Shown here: in pieces, positions 9,478 to 16,816 of the stretch
How the letters are laid out: each line of letters starts with the position of its first letter
How positions within the stretch are numbered: the stretch's first letter is position 1
Assembly: GCF_001695855.1 (NCBI RefSeq)
Contig: NZ_MBSS01000008.1
Span: 1-64,000, forward strand
Direction of reading: 5' to 3'
Source of the DNA: Ensifer sp. LC163
Lineage (GTDB): Bacteria; Pseudomonadota; Alphaproteobacteria; Rhizobiales; Rhizobiaceae
Length of the DNA: 64,000 bases
Translations under genes and position numbers: made by a program
Notes under the pieces: model-generated
What the model was told of the DNA's origin: nothing
The model's database searches: none
What the model saw: only the letters and a program-made list of their open reading frames with translations

Positions 9478-9497
9478 GATCTGAGCCGGCTCAGATC
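9478..9497. promoter_or_regulatory. Perfect 20-bp palindrome upstream of the TolC-like gene
   Basis: GATCTGAGCCGGCTCAGATC is its own reverse complement over all 20 bases. It lies in the 366-base gene-free stretch 9244-9609, about 235 bases upstream of the TolC-like start and downstream of the degenerate GGDEF gene. It could be an operator of the secretion operon or a terminator-like hairpin for the GGDEF gene; no T-tract follows. Nothing else was recognised in this stretch. Confidence 0.4.
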
Positions 9498-9609
9498 GAC
9501 CAGGACACTGCCCTCAACTCAACGCCGACGCGAATGCGGCAGACTCACCTCAGCCGCCGCGAGCGAGGACTAGGTACTAAGCCGAAGCGCGCGCCAGTGC
9601 CGCATCGTT

Positions 9610-10371
9610 TCAGGCCGAAGGCAGGCGGACGAAGCCGACGCTCTGAGTTGCCCCGGCAGCAACCGCAACGGTCTCCGAGGTTGCGGCGCGGCGCAGCCGT
9701 TCCAGATCGACGCTGCCCTCGAACAACGCACCGCCAACGCTGAGTGCGAGATCGACCTTGCGGCCATCGGCAGAGAAATGCGACGAGGTCAGCGCTTTCG
9801 TCAGGCGGGTGCAAACCTGCTCGGCATCGGCTTCGGTCGCAGCGACCAACAGGACGTCGAAGCTCGCTGGGCCGGTTCGCGCGACGATATCATCGCGCCG
9901 CACCGAGGTGCTGATGGTCGAGGCGACGAATTGCAGCAGTTCCTCGCTCCATTCCGGGCCGAAGGCGGCGCCGACATCGTCGAGGTTGTTGATCCGCAGA
10001 TGGATGAGAGCCCCGTGAAGCTCCTCGACGGCGCGTTGACGGCGGCGCTCAAGACCATTGACATACTGGACGAGCCCGCGGCCGGTGACGCAGCCGGTCG
10101 TGGTGTCATGGGCAACGACATGGTTGATCTGGTTACGGAGACGCTGGGCCCGACGAAACTGCATGGCCGCGATGACGATCAGCGGCACACCCATCAGCAG
10201 GGAAATCAAAGCCGCGCCCACAACGGCCGCCGCATAGGGGCGATCGACGAGAGCAACCAGGCTGAGATAGACCAGGGCCTGGGCGAGGATGGCGAAACCA
10301 ACGATGCCGCCGAGGACATAGCGCGCGATCCGCCAGTCCTTCTGCCCGTTGAATGGTACCTCTCTCTGCAT
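9610..10371 (-). CDS. Membrane protein with degenerate (non-catalytic) GGDEF domain
   Basis: 253 residues. Two N-terminal transmembrane helices (about residues 15-38 and 45-68) are followed by a GGDEF-fold domain (about 85-250). The fold is recognisable from 'VVAHDTTTGCVTGRGLVQYV', 'DDIVARTGPASFDVLLVAA' and 'VDLALSVGGALFEG', but the active-site motif reads GPASF instead of GG(D/E)EF and no RxxD inhibitory site is visible, so diguanylate cyclase activity is very unlikely. It sits upstream of the exporter operon on the same strand. It may sense c-di-GMP or act as a structural partner, standing in for part of the LapD role; that is inference. ATG 10371 is the natural start. Confidence 0.8.
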   Translation of the reverse strand: MQREVPFNGQKDWRIARYVLGGIVGFAILAQALVYLSLVALVDRPYAAAVVGAALISLLMGVPLIVIAAMQFRRAQRLRNQINHVVAHDTTTGCVTGRGLVQYVNGLERRRQRAVEELHGALIHLRINNLDDVGAAFGPEWSEELLQFVASTISTSVRRDDIVARTGPASFDVLLVAATEADAEQVCTRLTKALTSSHFSADGRKVDLALSVGGALFEGSVDLERLRRAATSETVAVAAGATQSVGFVRLPSA

Positions 10372-10902
10372 GCATCCAGCTCCCGATTCACTGACGATAA
10401 TCGGTCTAGTGCAGTTTTATGGATATTCCCTTTCCTAGCTATCTACAACTTTATGCACCGCGCAGAATACCGAGGGGAATGCACCAAAACGGCATATGAC
10501 TGCCTGGATATTCGCGCTTTGCGTGTAAATTCAAGATGGCGGCCGAGAAATTTCGTTCGTCCTCTCCCCGTGCCGAACAACGGGACGCCGCCGATTTTGT
10601 TCACAAACCCAGATGTATAAGGGAAGCGCAAGGTTCTCCGCATCCGCGATGCTCGTGCGATATCGCACGATGCAACTCTCAAATTTCGAGATTGTGCCGC
10701 GCGCTGAACAGAAAAAGGTCCCCTGCGACGGGAGGCGGATGCCGTTGGAGAACAAACCCGAGACACGGTAACGGTATCAAAAAATGCCGTGAGTTGTCGC
10801 GGTCGCGGACTTTGGTCCTATGTCTGATCCGACTTCAGTCCGCTTTGACACAAACCCGCTTGTTCCGCACGCTGATAGGATTGTTGGGCTGGTGTCGCGA
10901 AC
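10372..10902. other. Gene-free region with an 18-bp perfect palindrome
   Basis: No credible coding frame was seen in these 531 bases on either strand; the open frames there have atypical composition. An 18-bp perfect palindrome TCGTGCGATATCGCACGA lies at 10653-10670. A GGAC-TTTG-GTCC site is annotated separately at 10807-10818. Promoters for the genes on both sides must lie here. Confidence 0.45.
10807..10818. promoter_or_regulatory. Candidate NarL/FixJ-type operator GGACTTTGGTCC
   Basis: This is an inverted repeat GGAC-N4-GTCC followed by TATG, 85 bases upstream of the small gene at 10903. A near-identical site (GGACCAAGGTCC followed by TATA) lies upstream of the Gly-rich gene at 14147, on the other side of the NarL-type response regulator gene. 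The form resembles boxes bound by NarL/FixJ-class response regulators. Binding by the local regulator is inferred. Confidence 0.4.
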
Positions 10903-11190
10903 ATGTCGATCAAGAACTCTCTGCGCCGACTTCTTTCCCCGCCGGATCCGCAAGAGCCGGCAATCAGGATACATGCCCTGGAGTCTCTTCTTGACCTGTG
11001 GCAAGCCTACAGCCTGGTGGTAATGGAGCTGCACAGACTGCAGGCAGAAGATAATCCGCGGCCAGAAGCGATCCGTGAGCTCGAAGTCCTTTGTCGCGAT
11101 ATTGAAGCGCGGCTCATGTCATCTCTCGAGAAGATGGATCGGGCTGACGGCGTGCACGTTTCCCAACGACGGCCTGCTGCCATGCGTTGA
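10903..11190 (+). CDS. Small hypothetical protein
   Basis: 95 residues with no family recognised. The centre ('IRIHALESLLDLWQAYSLVV' and the following 'LHRLQAEDNPRPEAIREL' stretch) reads as two amphipathic helices, consistent with a small helical cytoplasmic protein. Codon use looks like its neighbours. The Shine-Dalgarno sequence is weak, so the start is uncertain. It lies just upstream of a secreted Gly-rich protein gene and downstream of a GGAC-N4-GTCC palindrome, so it may belong to the local two-component regulon. Confidence 0.5.
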   Translation: MSIKNSLRRLLSPPDPQEPAIRIHALESLLDLWQAYSLVVMELHRLQAEDNPRPEAIRELEVLCRDIEARLMSSLEKMDRADGVHVSQRRPAAMR

Positions 11191-11216
11191 TCGGGGGGGA
11201 GCAGCCTCGGTCTCAA

Positions 11217-11228
11217 AGACTTGGTCCC
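11217..11228. promoter_or_regulatory. Imperfect copy of the GGAC...GTCC operator-like site
   Basis: AGACTTGGTCCC keeps the GAC/GTC arms and the right half of the two perfect copies at 10807 and 14012, but its spacer is one base shorter. It lies about 135 bases upstream of the Gly-rich secreted protein at 11364. This is weak evidence on its own and matters only as a third member of the set. Confidence 0.25.
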
Positions 11229-11363
11229 TTTATTGCCGGCGTTTGTTGACGAGGGTATCGGGGACGAACACTGCCGGGAAGGGCCCTGGTTATGGCTCTA
11301 TCAAGCGTGCGTAATCTCGACCGCCAGTAAAGGGTCGGCAAAGTTCTGTTCTGAGGAGATGTC

Positions 11364-11834
11364 ATGCCTACGCGTCGGAAGTTTCTTACCGCAGTCAGCT
11401 CGGGAGCCGTTTGTCTGTTTGCCGTAGCTCTTCCATATACTGTCGGCCCTGCCGGCTCGTTGCTGGAACTTGTCCCCCAAGCTGCCTTTGCCAAGAGCGG
11501 GGAGAACAACGGCAATGGTGGGGGCAATGGCGGCGGAAACGGTGGAGGCAATGGCGGAGGAAATGGCGGTAGCAACGGCGGGGGGAACGGAGGGGGCAAC
11601 TCCGCAAAAGACAGATCGAGCGGCGGCAACGCCCGTGGCAATTCGACGGGGGCCAGGGGTGGCGGAGCTGCTATCGGCGGCGATGCTTCCAGGGTCGGCG
11701 TGCGCCATGCCGATGGCATAAGCGAGGAGATCAGCGGCGGCCGCTACATCATGAAGGATGCGCGAGGGCGCACGATCATCAACCGAAGGGCCACCCTGGC
11801 GGACCTGAAACGAATTCAGTCCCTCATTCAGTGA
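11364..11834 (+). CDS. Secreted glycine/asparagine-rich protein
   Basis: 156 residues. There is an N-terminal signal peptide with an 'RRKFL' start that resembles a Tat/Sec export signal, likely cut after 'AAFA'. A tract of GGGN repeats follows (about residues 49-75), and a short folded C-terminus contains 'ISGGRYIMKDARGRTIINR'. A strong GAGGAG lies 5 bases before ATG 11364. It resembles the secreted protein at 14147 in plan (signal peptide ending 'FAK', Gly/Asn-rich tract, short C-terminal domain), and the two flank a two-component system. The function is unknown; a surface or matrix-associated role is a guess. The low-complexity tract leaves the family unassigned. Confidence 0.75.
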   Translation: MPTRRKFLTAVSSGAVCLFAVALPYTVGPAGSLLELVPQAAFAKSGENNGNGGGNGGGNGGGNGGGNGGSNGGGNGGGNSAKDRSSGGNARGNSTGARGGGAAIGGDASRVGVRHADGISEEISGGRYIMKDARGRTIINRRATLADLKRIQSLIQ

Positions 11835-11841
11835 GGGGACG

Positions 11842-12480
11842 TCAATCAACGGCGTCGCGCAGTACCATGGCAGCCTCAGTCCGGTTGCTGACGCCGAGTT
11901 TGGCCATGATCTGCGTCATATGGTGCTTTACTGTCTTTTCCTGCAGGTCGAGCTTCCGAGCGACGTGCTTGTTGCTCATGCCCGCGGCCACCAACTGCAG
12001 CACTTCATGTTCGCGCGCGGTCAAGTTGGCGACCAGGGCCGACAGGTTTCCTGGACCGCGCGTGCGGTTGGAAAGGAGTTTGGCTGAAAGCGCGGGAGTG
12101 ACATAGCTTTCGCCCGCGGCGACGCTGCGAATGATTTCCGCCAGTGCTCGACCGCCTACACCCTTCAGCACATATCCGAGCGCGCCTCGGTCAAGCGCCG
12201 CGGTGACATCGTCGCTGGTTTCGGAAACGGTCAGCATGATGATCTTTTGCGATGGCGACAACTCGAGGATCGGGAGGATTGTGTTCAAGCCGCCGCCGGG
12301 CATGGAGATATCCAGCAGCAAGACATCGGGACGCACGTTCTCGGCAATAAGCAGGGCATCATCCCTGGAACTCCCCTCGGCAACGATCTCGAAGCCGCCA
12401 ATCTCCAGCAGGCTCCTTGTTACGCCTTCTCGAAACAGGGGGTGGTCATCGACCACGGCCACGCGTATCGCTGTCGTCAT
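11842..12480 (-). CDS. NarL/FixJ-type two-component response regulator
   Basis: 212 residues. The receiver domain (1-~120) has the acidic pair Asp11/Asp12, the phospho-acceptor Asp57 in '[11 protein letters not shown]', a conserved Thr in 'MLTVSET' and Lys in 'YVLKGVGG'. The C-terminal LuxR-type helix-turn-helix ('[20 protein letters not shown]' followed by '[20 protein letters not shown]') is complete. The start overlaps the stop of the histidine kinase gene by 4 bases (ATGA), so the pair is co-translated. It converges with the Gly-rich secreted protein gene only 7 bases away. Likely targets are the flanking Gly-rich genes, which carry shared GGAC...GTCC palindromes. Confidence 0.93.
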   Translation of the reverse strand: MTTAIRVAVVDDHPLFREGVTRSLLEIGGFEIVAEGSSRDDALLIAENVRPDVLLLDISMPGGGLNTILPILELSPSQKIIMLTVSETSDDVTAALDRGALGYVLKGVGGRALAEIIRSVAAGESYVTPALSAKLLSNRTRGPGNLSALVANLTAREHEVLQLVAAGMSNKHVARKLDLQEKTVKHHMTQIMAKLGVSNRTEAAMVLRDAVD

Positions 12481-13928
12481 GCCGCTTTTGTCTCCTCAGT
12501 GCTGATTGTCATACGAACAACGGTGCCGGAGGCGGAGACGCTAATCTCGAAGGCACCGCCCAAGCTTTCGATGCGTTCTCTTAATCCCTCAAGGCCAAGG
12601 CCCGTCGGTTGCACGAGATCCGGGTCGAAGCCAGGCCCGTTGTCTCCGACCTCGACCGTCACCTGCTCACCCTTCGTCCATTGCGAGACACGCTGGCCGA
12701 CGCCGCCGCCATGGCGGTAGGCATTGTTGAGGGCCTCCTGCACGAAGCGGTAGATGCAGATCCTGGCGGACAGAGAGAGGTGATCAGGCGGGTCGAAAAC
12801 CGACAGGTTCACGGCGGTTCCCGTTCGCTGCTGATGAGCGTGAACCACCCGTTTCAAGATCTCGGAGAGCGTCGCCGTCTCGATCTGCGGCAGGACGAGG
12901 CCGCTGCAGATCGTCCGGATCTCCTGCATTGCTTCATCGAGACTTTCCTTGATTTCGCCGATGATGCGCTCGCGTGCGGTGCGTGCTGATTTCTGGCTCG
13001 TGAAAGCATCGCTGTCGAGCCGCAGGGAAGCGAAGGCCAGCAACTGCGCCGGCCCGTCGTGCAGATCAGCGCCGATGCGGCGCAGGTGGCTTTCGTTGAG
13101 CGCCGTCGTGCGTTGCGAGGCCCGCTGGAGCCGTCCCCGCAAAGCTTCGTTCTGAGCGAGCAAACCTGAAAGTTCGGCGATCCGATCCTTGAGTGCATGG
13201 CGCTGGCTTTCAATCGTCCGGCTGCCGCGCAGCACGATCGCGGAGAGGACCACAAAAAAGGCGAGCGTAAAGGCTGCAACCGCCAACCAGCTATAGAAGC
13301 GCGCCTGGCTCAAGCCGTGTTGGAAATCATAGGAGACTTCATGAAATTCAGAAACGGCGACGACCTCTCCCGACCACGGTTGCAGCACCGGATTGTAGAT
13401 CTCAAGGACCGGCATGTCGGCTGGGCGTTTGTCTGACAGCTCCCCGGACTGATCGAAGAGCGCCACCATGCTGCCGGAGAACGCCGTTCGCAACTCGTCG
13501 CTGAGTTCGAGCCGTTTTCCAATCTGGGCTTCGTCGCTTGAATAGAGAACCGTGCCGTCTGCCCGCCAGAGGCGGAAGGACAAGAGGCGGTCTCCCAGAG
13601 CACCTTGGCCAAGCGTTTCGTCCAGCGCGCGCGCCACCGCGTCGTTGAGTACCTGGGTCGTCTGCATGTCGGGCAACAACGGTGCGATCACACTGTCCAC
13701 GTAGAGAGCGGTGGTCGCGGCGGAGTTCCGCGTGACCGCCTCCTCGATAAGGCGCGAAACAAACGCCCCGACCAGCACCATTGCAGACGCCGCAACAAGG
13801 CCGCCTATCAGCAAGAACTGCGTTGCCAACGAGCGGGCGTTCCAATTTTTGATGAGTTGGCTGGCGCGCACGAAATTTCCCGGGATCGACCGCTGTTCGC
13901 CAGCGTCGCTGTGGTACAACAAACCCAC
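12477..13928 (-). CDS. Membrane sensor histidine kinase (NarL-partner, HisKA_3 type)
   Basis: 483 residues. It has a first transmembrane helix near residues 37-58 ('[20 protein letters not shown]'), a periplasmic sensor of ~150 residues with Tyr/Asp-rich '[20 protein letters not shown]', a second helix ('[20 protein letters not shown]') and a coiled-coil linker. The HisKA_3 phospho-acceptor His lies in '[20 protein letters not shown]', and the ATPase domain carries '[12 protein letters not shown]', '[11 protein letters not shown]' and '[16 protein letters not shown]'. The start is a GTG at 13928 with AGG a few bases upstream. It forms an operon with the response regulator through an ATGA overlap. 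The signal sensed is unknown. Confidence 0.92.
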   Translation of the reverse strand: MGLLYHSDAGEQRSIPGNFVRASQLIKNWNARSLATQFLLIGGLVAASAMVLVGAFVSRLIEEAVTRNSAATTALYVDSVIAPLLPDMQTTQVLNDAVARALDETLGQGALGDRLLSFRLWRADGTVLYSSDEAQIGKRLELSDELRTAFSGSMVALFDQSGELSDKRPADMPVLEIYNPVLQPWSGEVVAVSEFHEVSYDFQHGLSQARFYSWLAVAAFTLAFFVVLSAIVLRGSRTIESQRHALKDRIAELSGLLAQNEALRGRLQRASQRTTALNESHLRRIGADLHDGPAQLLAFASLRLDSDAFTSQKSARTARERIIGEIKESLDEAMQEIRTICSGLVLPQIETATLSEILKRVVHAHQQRTGTAVNLSVFDPPDHLSLSARICIYRFVQEALNNAYRHGGGVGQRVSQWTKGEQVTVEVGDNGPGFDPDLVQPTGLGLEGLRERIESLGGAFEISVSASGTVVRMTISTEETKAA

Positions 13929-14011
13929 GATAACCTATCCGGTTGGGCAGGCCGGTCAATGCCGTGGCTCGGTTCTCAATTCTTATCGGACCTTTGACTG
14001 CCTGCCGGACA

Positions 14012-14023
14012 GGACCAAGGTCC
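14012..14023. promoter_or_regulatory. Candidate operator GGACCAAGGTCC in the kinase/Gly-rich divergent region
   Basis: This is a perfect inverted repeat GGACC-AA-GGTCC followed by TATAGG, 124 bases upstream of the secreted protein at 14147 and 84 bases upstream of the divergent histidine kinase start. A related half-site (GGACCTTTGAC) lies at 13988-13998, 24 bases away. It matches the site at 10807-10818. Autoregulation of the two-component system together with its flanking genes is a reasonable inference. Confidence 0.42.
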
Positions 14024-14146
14024 TATAGGCCGCCGCAATGGTCCGAGGGTCATAGCCGATCCCTTTTGCCCAAGATAGGTTCAATTCCTCTACAAGCGCG
14101 GCCTTCGTCAAATTCGGTGCCGCGGCGATTCGAAGAGGAGTTTCTT

Positions 14147-14806
14147 ATGGTTTTCACGAAAGCAGTCGCTCGTGGCATCGTGGCGCTGAGTTTGGCTCTG
14201 GCTCCGGCGGCGGGCGGGATGGTCGGCGCGGCGGGCACAGCCTTCGCCAAGGACGGCCATGGCAATTCCGGTGGTGGCGGCGGTAACGGAAATGGCGGCA
14301 GCCATGGCGGGGGCTCAGGTTCCAGCCATGGGAAATCGGAAACCGCGCGCACAAACAAGGACTCCCGGTCGAGCAAGGCCAGCGACAAGTCGACGTTGAA
14401 ATCGTTCTTCACACGCGACAAGGCACCGGACACAGCAAGAAAATCTGCCAAGGCCGACAAGCTGGCCAAGGTGGATCCGACAGGTGCTGGCGTCGGCACC
14501 CCGGGACTGCGCTCGCTGAACCGCAACTATCACGCATACCTCAATTCGAACGATCCCCGAATGGCCGCGGTTTCTGCCTACGCCATTGCCTATGCCGAGT
14601 TCGAAGCTGAGAACGGCGTCGACGCCATCCCAAGCGATCCGGCTCTCAGCGACGAGGCCCTGCGCGAGGCGCTTGCCGGCTTCTCGAAAGATGGTGTCGT
14701 GACCGACGATATGCTTGACGAGGCCAAGGATATCCTCGGGGTCGGGCCCGAGGACGGCAAGATCGATCAGATCCGCGATACGCTGCCGCCACCGACCGCC
14801 GATTGA
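14147..14806 (+). CDS. Secreted glycine-rich protein, related in plan to the one at 11364
   Basis: 219 residues. A signal peptide (hydrophobic 'GIVALSLALAPAAGGMVG', likely cut near 'AFA') is followed by a Gly/Asn/His/Ser-rich tract (about 30-60), a Lys/Ser-rich linker and a folded acidic C-terminus ('LRSLNRNYHAYLNSNDPRMA' to 'DILGVGPEDG'). I chose ATG 14147 because GAAGAGGAG ends 6 bases upstream; the frame is open further upstream, but that part lacks protein-like composition. It is divergent from the histidine kinase gene, with a shared operator-like palindrome between them. The function is unknown; a cell-surface role is inferred from the signal peptide and composition. Confidence 0.75.
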   Translation: MVFTKAVARGIVALSLALAPAAGGMVGAAGTAFAKDGHGNSGGGGGNGNGGSHGGGSGSSHGKSETARTNKDSRSSKASDKSTLKSFFTRDKAPDTARKSAKADKLAKVDPTGAGVGTPGLRSLNRNYHAYLNSNDPRMAAVSAYAIAYAEFEAENGVDAIPSDPALSDEALREALAGFSKDGVVTDDMLDEAKDILGVGPEDGKIDQIRDTLPPPTAD

Positions 14807-14831
14807 CCGGCGGTTGACAGGCAAGTCGCCA

Positions 14832-14855
14832 GGCCCGGGAAGTTGACCCCGGGCC
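14832..14855 (+). terminator. GC-rich hairpin after the Gly-rich secreted gene
   Basis: GGCCCGGG (14832-14839) pairs with CCCGGGCC (14848-14855) across an 8-base loop, 26 bases after the stop at 14806. No T-tract follows, so it may be a weak terminator or an mRNA-stabilising stem. Confidence 0.4.
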
Positions 14856-14914
14856 GGTGAAGGTCGTGCGCTGAAGCGCGGTTGCCAGCTTCCTTAGCTA
14901 TCGCGCATCCTACC

Positions 14915-15012
14915 GCATAATTCCTTAAATCGGATCCGATTTAAGGAATTATGCAGCACATTTAAAGTGTTACAGCGTCCTTAGCGCGTCATATTTGACG
15001 CGCGGCGCTGTA
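14915..15012 (+). repeat. Palindromic intergenic repeat, family A copy 1 (two hairpins)
   Basis: A 40-bp perfect palindrome (14915-14954; half is GCATAATTCCTTAAATCGGA) is followed by a short AT-rich spacer and a second inverted repeat (14971-15012; TACAGCG...CGCTGTA around GCGCGTC/GACGCGC). The same two-part element occurs at 33050-33153 (reversed) and 60910-61011, with single-hairpin remnants at 15313-15356 and 16758-16802. It can form two strong stem-loops in either strand. Confidence 0.85.
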
Positions 15013-15107
15013 GATGCGTTTCCGTCTTAAATGGACACATGGAAACGCTCTATCCTTTGTTTTTCGCATTTCCCGGCGGAAAACCGCTTCGGACTTTTCC
15101 TGGAGAG
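15013..15107 (-). repeat. RIME-like intergenic repeat, family B, diverged reverse copy
   Basis: This matches the reverse complement of the elements at 16620 and 39109 (shared blocks GAAACGCTCTATC, GGAAAACCGCTTCG, CTTTTCCTGGA), with several substitutions and small gaps. It abuts the family A element ending at 15012, giving a composite repeat. The rest of the gene-free stretch, 15108-15312, shows nothing recognisable. Confidence 0.7.
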
Positions 15108-15312
15108 GCTCGAGGTGACGCCTGCTCCTGGGCGAACGGCAGCTGTCGGCCGGCAAGCTGGCGCGCGCCTTTCGAGGCAGGGACCTCATCGAGGGTTCGT
15201 CGAAAAGACAGGCATTCCCGCATTCGAAGCCTGGACGGGGATGCTTCCTGCGAATGCATAAATCCTCAACTCACGTTCGATTCTAGGGTAGAATTATGCC
15301 GCGATTAAAGGG

Positions 15313-15356
15313 CTGCAGTGTCCTTTGCGCGCCGAATTCGACGTGTGGCGCTGCAG
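15313..15356 (+). repeat. Degenerate family A hairpin (copy 4)
   Basis: CTGCAGTGTCC...GGCGCTGCAG keeps the outline of the second family A hairpin with mutated arms. An AATTATGC remnant of the first palindrome lies just upstream. It ends 16 bases before the BA14K gene start, so it sits in that gene's 5' leader. Confidence 0.6.
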
Positions 15357-15372
15357 AGGGAAGGTGAAGCCG

Positions 15373-15831
15373 ATGAAAAGGTTTGCAATCGTTACTCTGG
15401 CGCTGGCGACGGCGCTGACAAGCGCTCCGCCGGCCATGGCGTTTCCCGCAATTGCCGCGCCGAGGATTGAAGCGCCGCAAGCTCAGCTGGTGCAGTACAG
15501 GCGATATCGCGGCGGATACTACAACGGACATCACCATAACGGTGGCGATGATTGGGCCTGGGCATTGGGTGGACTTGCCGCCGGCGCCGTTATCGGTGGG
15601 TTGCTGGCGCAGCCCCGGTATTATGGCCCCAGTTACTATGAACCGGACTACTACGGCCGGACCTACTACCGTCCGCACTATTATGCGCCACGCTATTACC
15701 GCGAAGTCTACTATGACGGCGGTGCACATACGCACTGGTGCTATGCGCGCTACCGTTCCTATCGGGCCTACGACAACACGTTCCAGCCCTATTACGGTCC
15801 GCGACAGGTGTGCGTTTCGCCTTACTATTGA
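15373..15831 (+). CDS. BA14K-family secreted protein
   Basis: 152 residues. A Sec signal peptide (cut likely after 'PAMA') is followed by a hydrophobic stretch near residues 57-74 ('[19 protein letters not shown]'), a Tyr-rich region with repeated YY pairs, and the C-terminal BA14K motif '[20 protein letters not shown]' ending in '[11 protein letters not shown]'. BA14K proteins are small envelope proteins first known as Brucella immunoreactive antigens with lectin-like activity; they are common in Rhizobiales. I chose ATG 15373 because it starts the signal peptide directly. It stands alone with repeats upstream. Confidence 0.88.
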   Translation: MKRFAIVTLALATALTSAPPAMAFPAIAAPRIEAPQAQLVQYRRYRGGYYNGHHHNGGDDWAWALGGLAAGAVIGGLLAQPRYYGPSYYEPDYYGRTYYRPHYYAPRYYREVYYDGGAHTHWCYARYRSYRAYDNTFQPYYGPRQVCVSPYY

Positions 15832-16025
15832 GAGTGGGGTAAGGCACGCGGTCAATCGGGCTCATCGGCTATCCGAATGGGGTTCGAACTGCTGACAAGA
15901 AAGACCGGACCGCCGCCCAGGGCAACATCTCGAAAACGCGCACTCGCTGGCGCGATTGGTGCGAAGCCGTGCCGCTACACGCCTCAAAAGAGCGTGGCAG
16001 CAGCGCCGGCAACATTCCTGATGTT

Positions 16026-16050
16026 TGACAAACTTTGGCAAACTGTGTCA
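16026..16050. promoter_or_regulatory. Probable parDE operator/promoter
   Basis: The inverted repeat TGACA...TGTCA spans 16026-16050 and is centred on the near-palindrome TTTGGCAAA. It overlaps a TTGACA -35-like box at 16025-16030 and lies 28 bases before the antitoxin start. ParD-type antitoxins usually bind such palindromes to repress their own operon. Confidence 0.4.
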
Positions 16051-16077
16051 TCGTGAAGGGAGCTATGGAGGCTGAAT

Positions 16078-16332
16078 ATGGCCACGATGAACGTATCGTT
16101 GCCCGATCCGATGAAGGATTGGGTGGAAGCACAAACGCGCACGGGCCGCTATGCAAACGCCAGCGACTATGTGCGCGATCTCATTCGCAGGGATCAGGAG
16201 CGTAATGACAAGATTGCCGTCATGCAGCGCTTCGTCGACGACGGCCTGAAAAGCGGAACCGGTAATCGCTCGAAGGACGAACTTTTCGCTGCGGCATTGG
16301 CGCGGGCTGAAACACCGCGCGACCATCGTTAA
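16078..16332 (+). CDS. parD: ParD-family type II antitoxin
   Basis: 84 residues. The N-terminal ribbon-helix-helix ('MNVSLPDPMKDWVEAQTRTG' followed by 'ANASDYVRDLIRRDQER') is typical of ParD. The C-terminal part (~45-84) is the flexible toxin-binding tail. GGAGG lies 6 bases before ATG 16078. The stop codon overlaps the toxin start by one base (TAATG), which keeps synthesis of the two proteins coupled. Confidence 0.93.
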   Translation: MATMNVSLPDPMKDWVEAQTRTGRYANASDYVRDLIRRDQERNDKIAVMQRFVDDGLKSGTGNRSKDELFAAALARAETPRDHR

Positions 16333-16622
16333 TGGGATTCCGCCTTTCCCTCGCTGCAGAAGAAGACATTATCGCTATTGCCGAGGAAGGCGTGCGCCTC
16401 TTCGGGGCCGCTCAGGCCAGCCGGTATCATGACGAGCTTTTCGGTATCTTCGTCCTGATTGCCGCTAGTCCTCGCATGGCGCGCGAGCGTCCAGAGTTAT
16501 CGCCGCCGATGCGCATCCATCCGTTCAAAGCCCATCTTGTCGTCTATCGGGTTGAGGCCGACGGCGACATTCTCATTGTCCGTGTCCGGCACGGTCACGA
16601 GAACTGGACGGACAACGCCTAG
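16332..16622 (+). CDS. parE: ParE-family type II toxin
   Basis: 96 residues of the RelE/ParE fold: 'LSLAAEEDIIAIAEEGVRLF' (first strand and helix), 'AAQASRYHDELFGIFVLIAA', 'MRIHPFKAHLVVYRVEADG' and 'ILIVRVRHGHENW' at the C-terminus are all family hallmarks. ParE toxins typically poison DNA gyrase. The reading frame is intact and normal in length. Its TAG stop coincides with the first bases of a RIME-like repeat (TAGAGC). Whether the pair has a stabilising role here cannot be told. Confidence 0.92.
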   Translation: MGFRLSLAAEEDIIAIAEEGVRLFGAAQASRYHDELFGIFVLIAASPRMARERPELSPPMRIHPFKAHLVVYRVEADGDILIVRVRHGHENWTDNA

Positions 16623-16724
16623 AGCATTTCCAGGAAAAGTGCGAAGCGGCTTTCCGTCAGGAAATACGTAAAAACAAAGAGATAGAGCGTTTCTGCGACT
16701 CCGTCTAAACCGGAATCGCTCTAA
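16620..16724 (+). repeat. RIME-like intergenic repeat, family B
   Basis: It begins TAGAGCATTTCCAGG, directly on the parE stop codon, and ends with the inverted terminus GGAATCGCTCTAA. It is highly similar over ~105 bases to the copy at 39109-39213. It lies between convergent parE and the PfkB kinase gene. Confidence 0.85.
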
Positions 16725-16757
16725 CTAAGCGTTGTGCGACTGCGCGGTCCTGACTTG

Positions 16758-16802
16758 CTGCAGCGACCTTTGCGCGTCTGATTAAGACGCGCGGCGCTGT
16801 AG
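16758..16802 (+). repeat. Family A single hairpin (copy 5)
   Basis: CTGCAGCGACC...GCGGCGCTGTAG, with an inner GCGCGTC/GACGCGC stem, matches the second hairpin of the full family A elements. It lies 14 bases from the end of the convergent kinase gene and may act as its transcription terminator. Confidence 0.7.
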
Positions 16803-16816
16803 GGCAAACTGATGGC

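Noticed and set aside
11505-11600. GGN tandem tract as a possible assembly or microsatellite artefact
   Set aside because: The repeat keeps the reading frame, is followed by a sensible C-terminus and is mirrored in design by the protein at 14147, so it is taken as a real low-complexity region.
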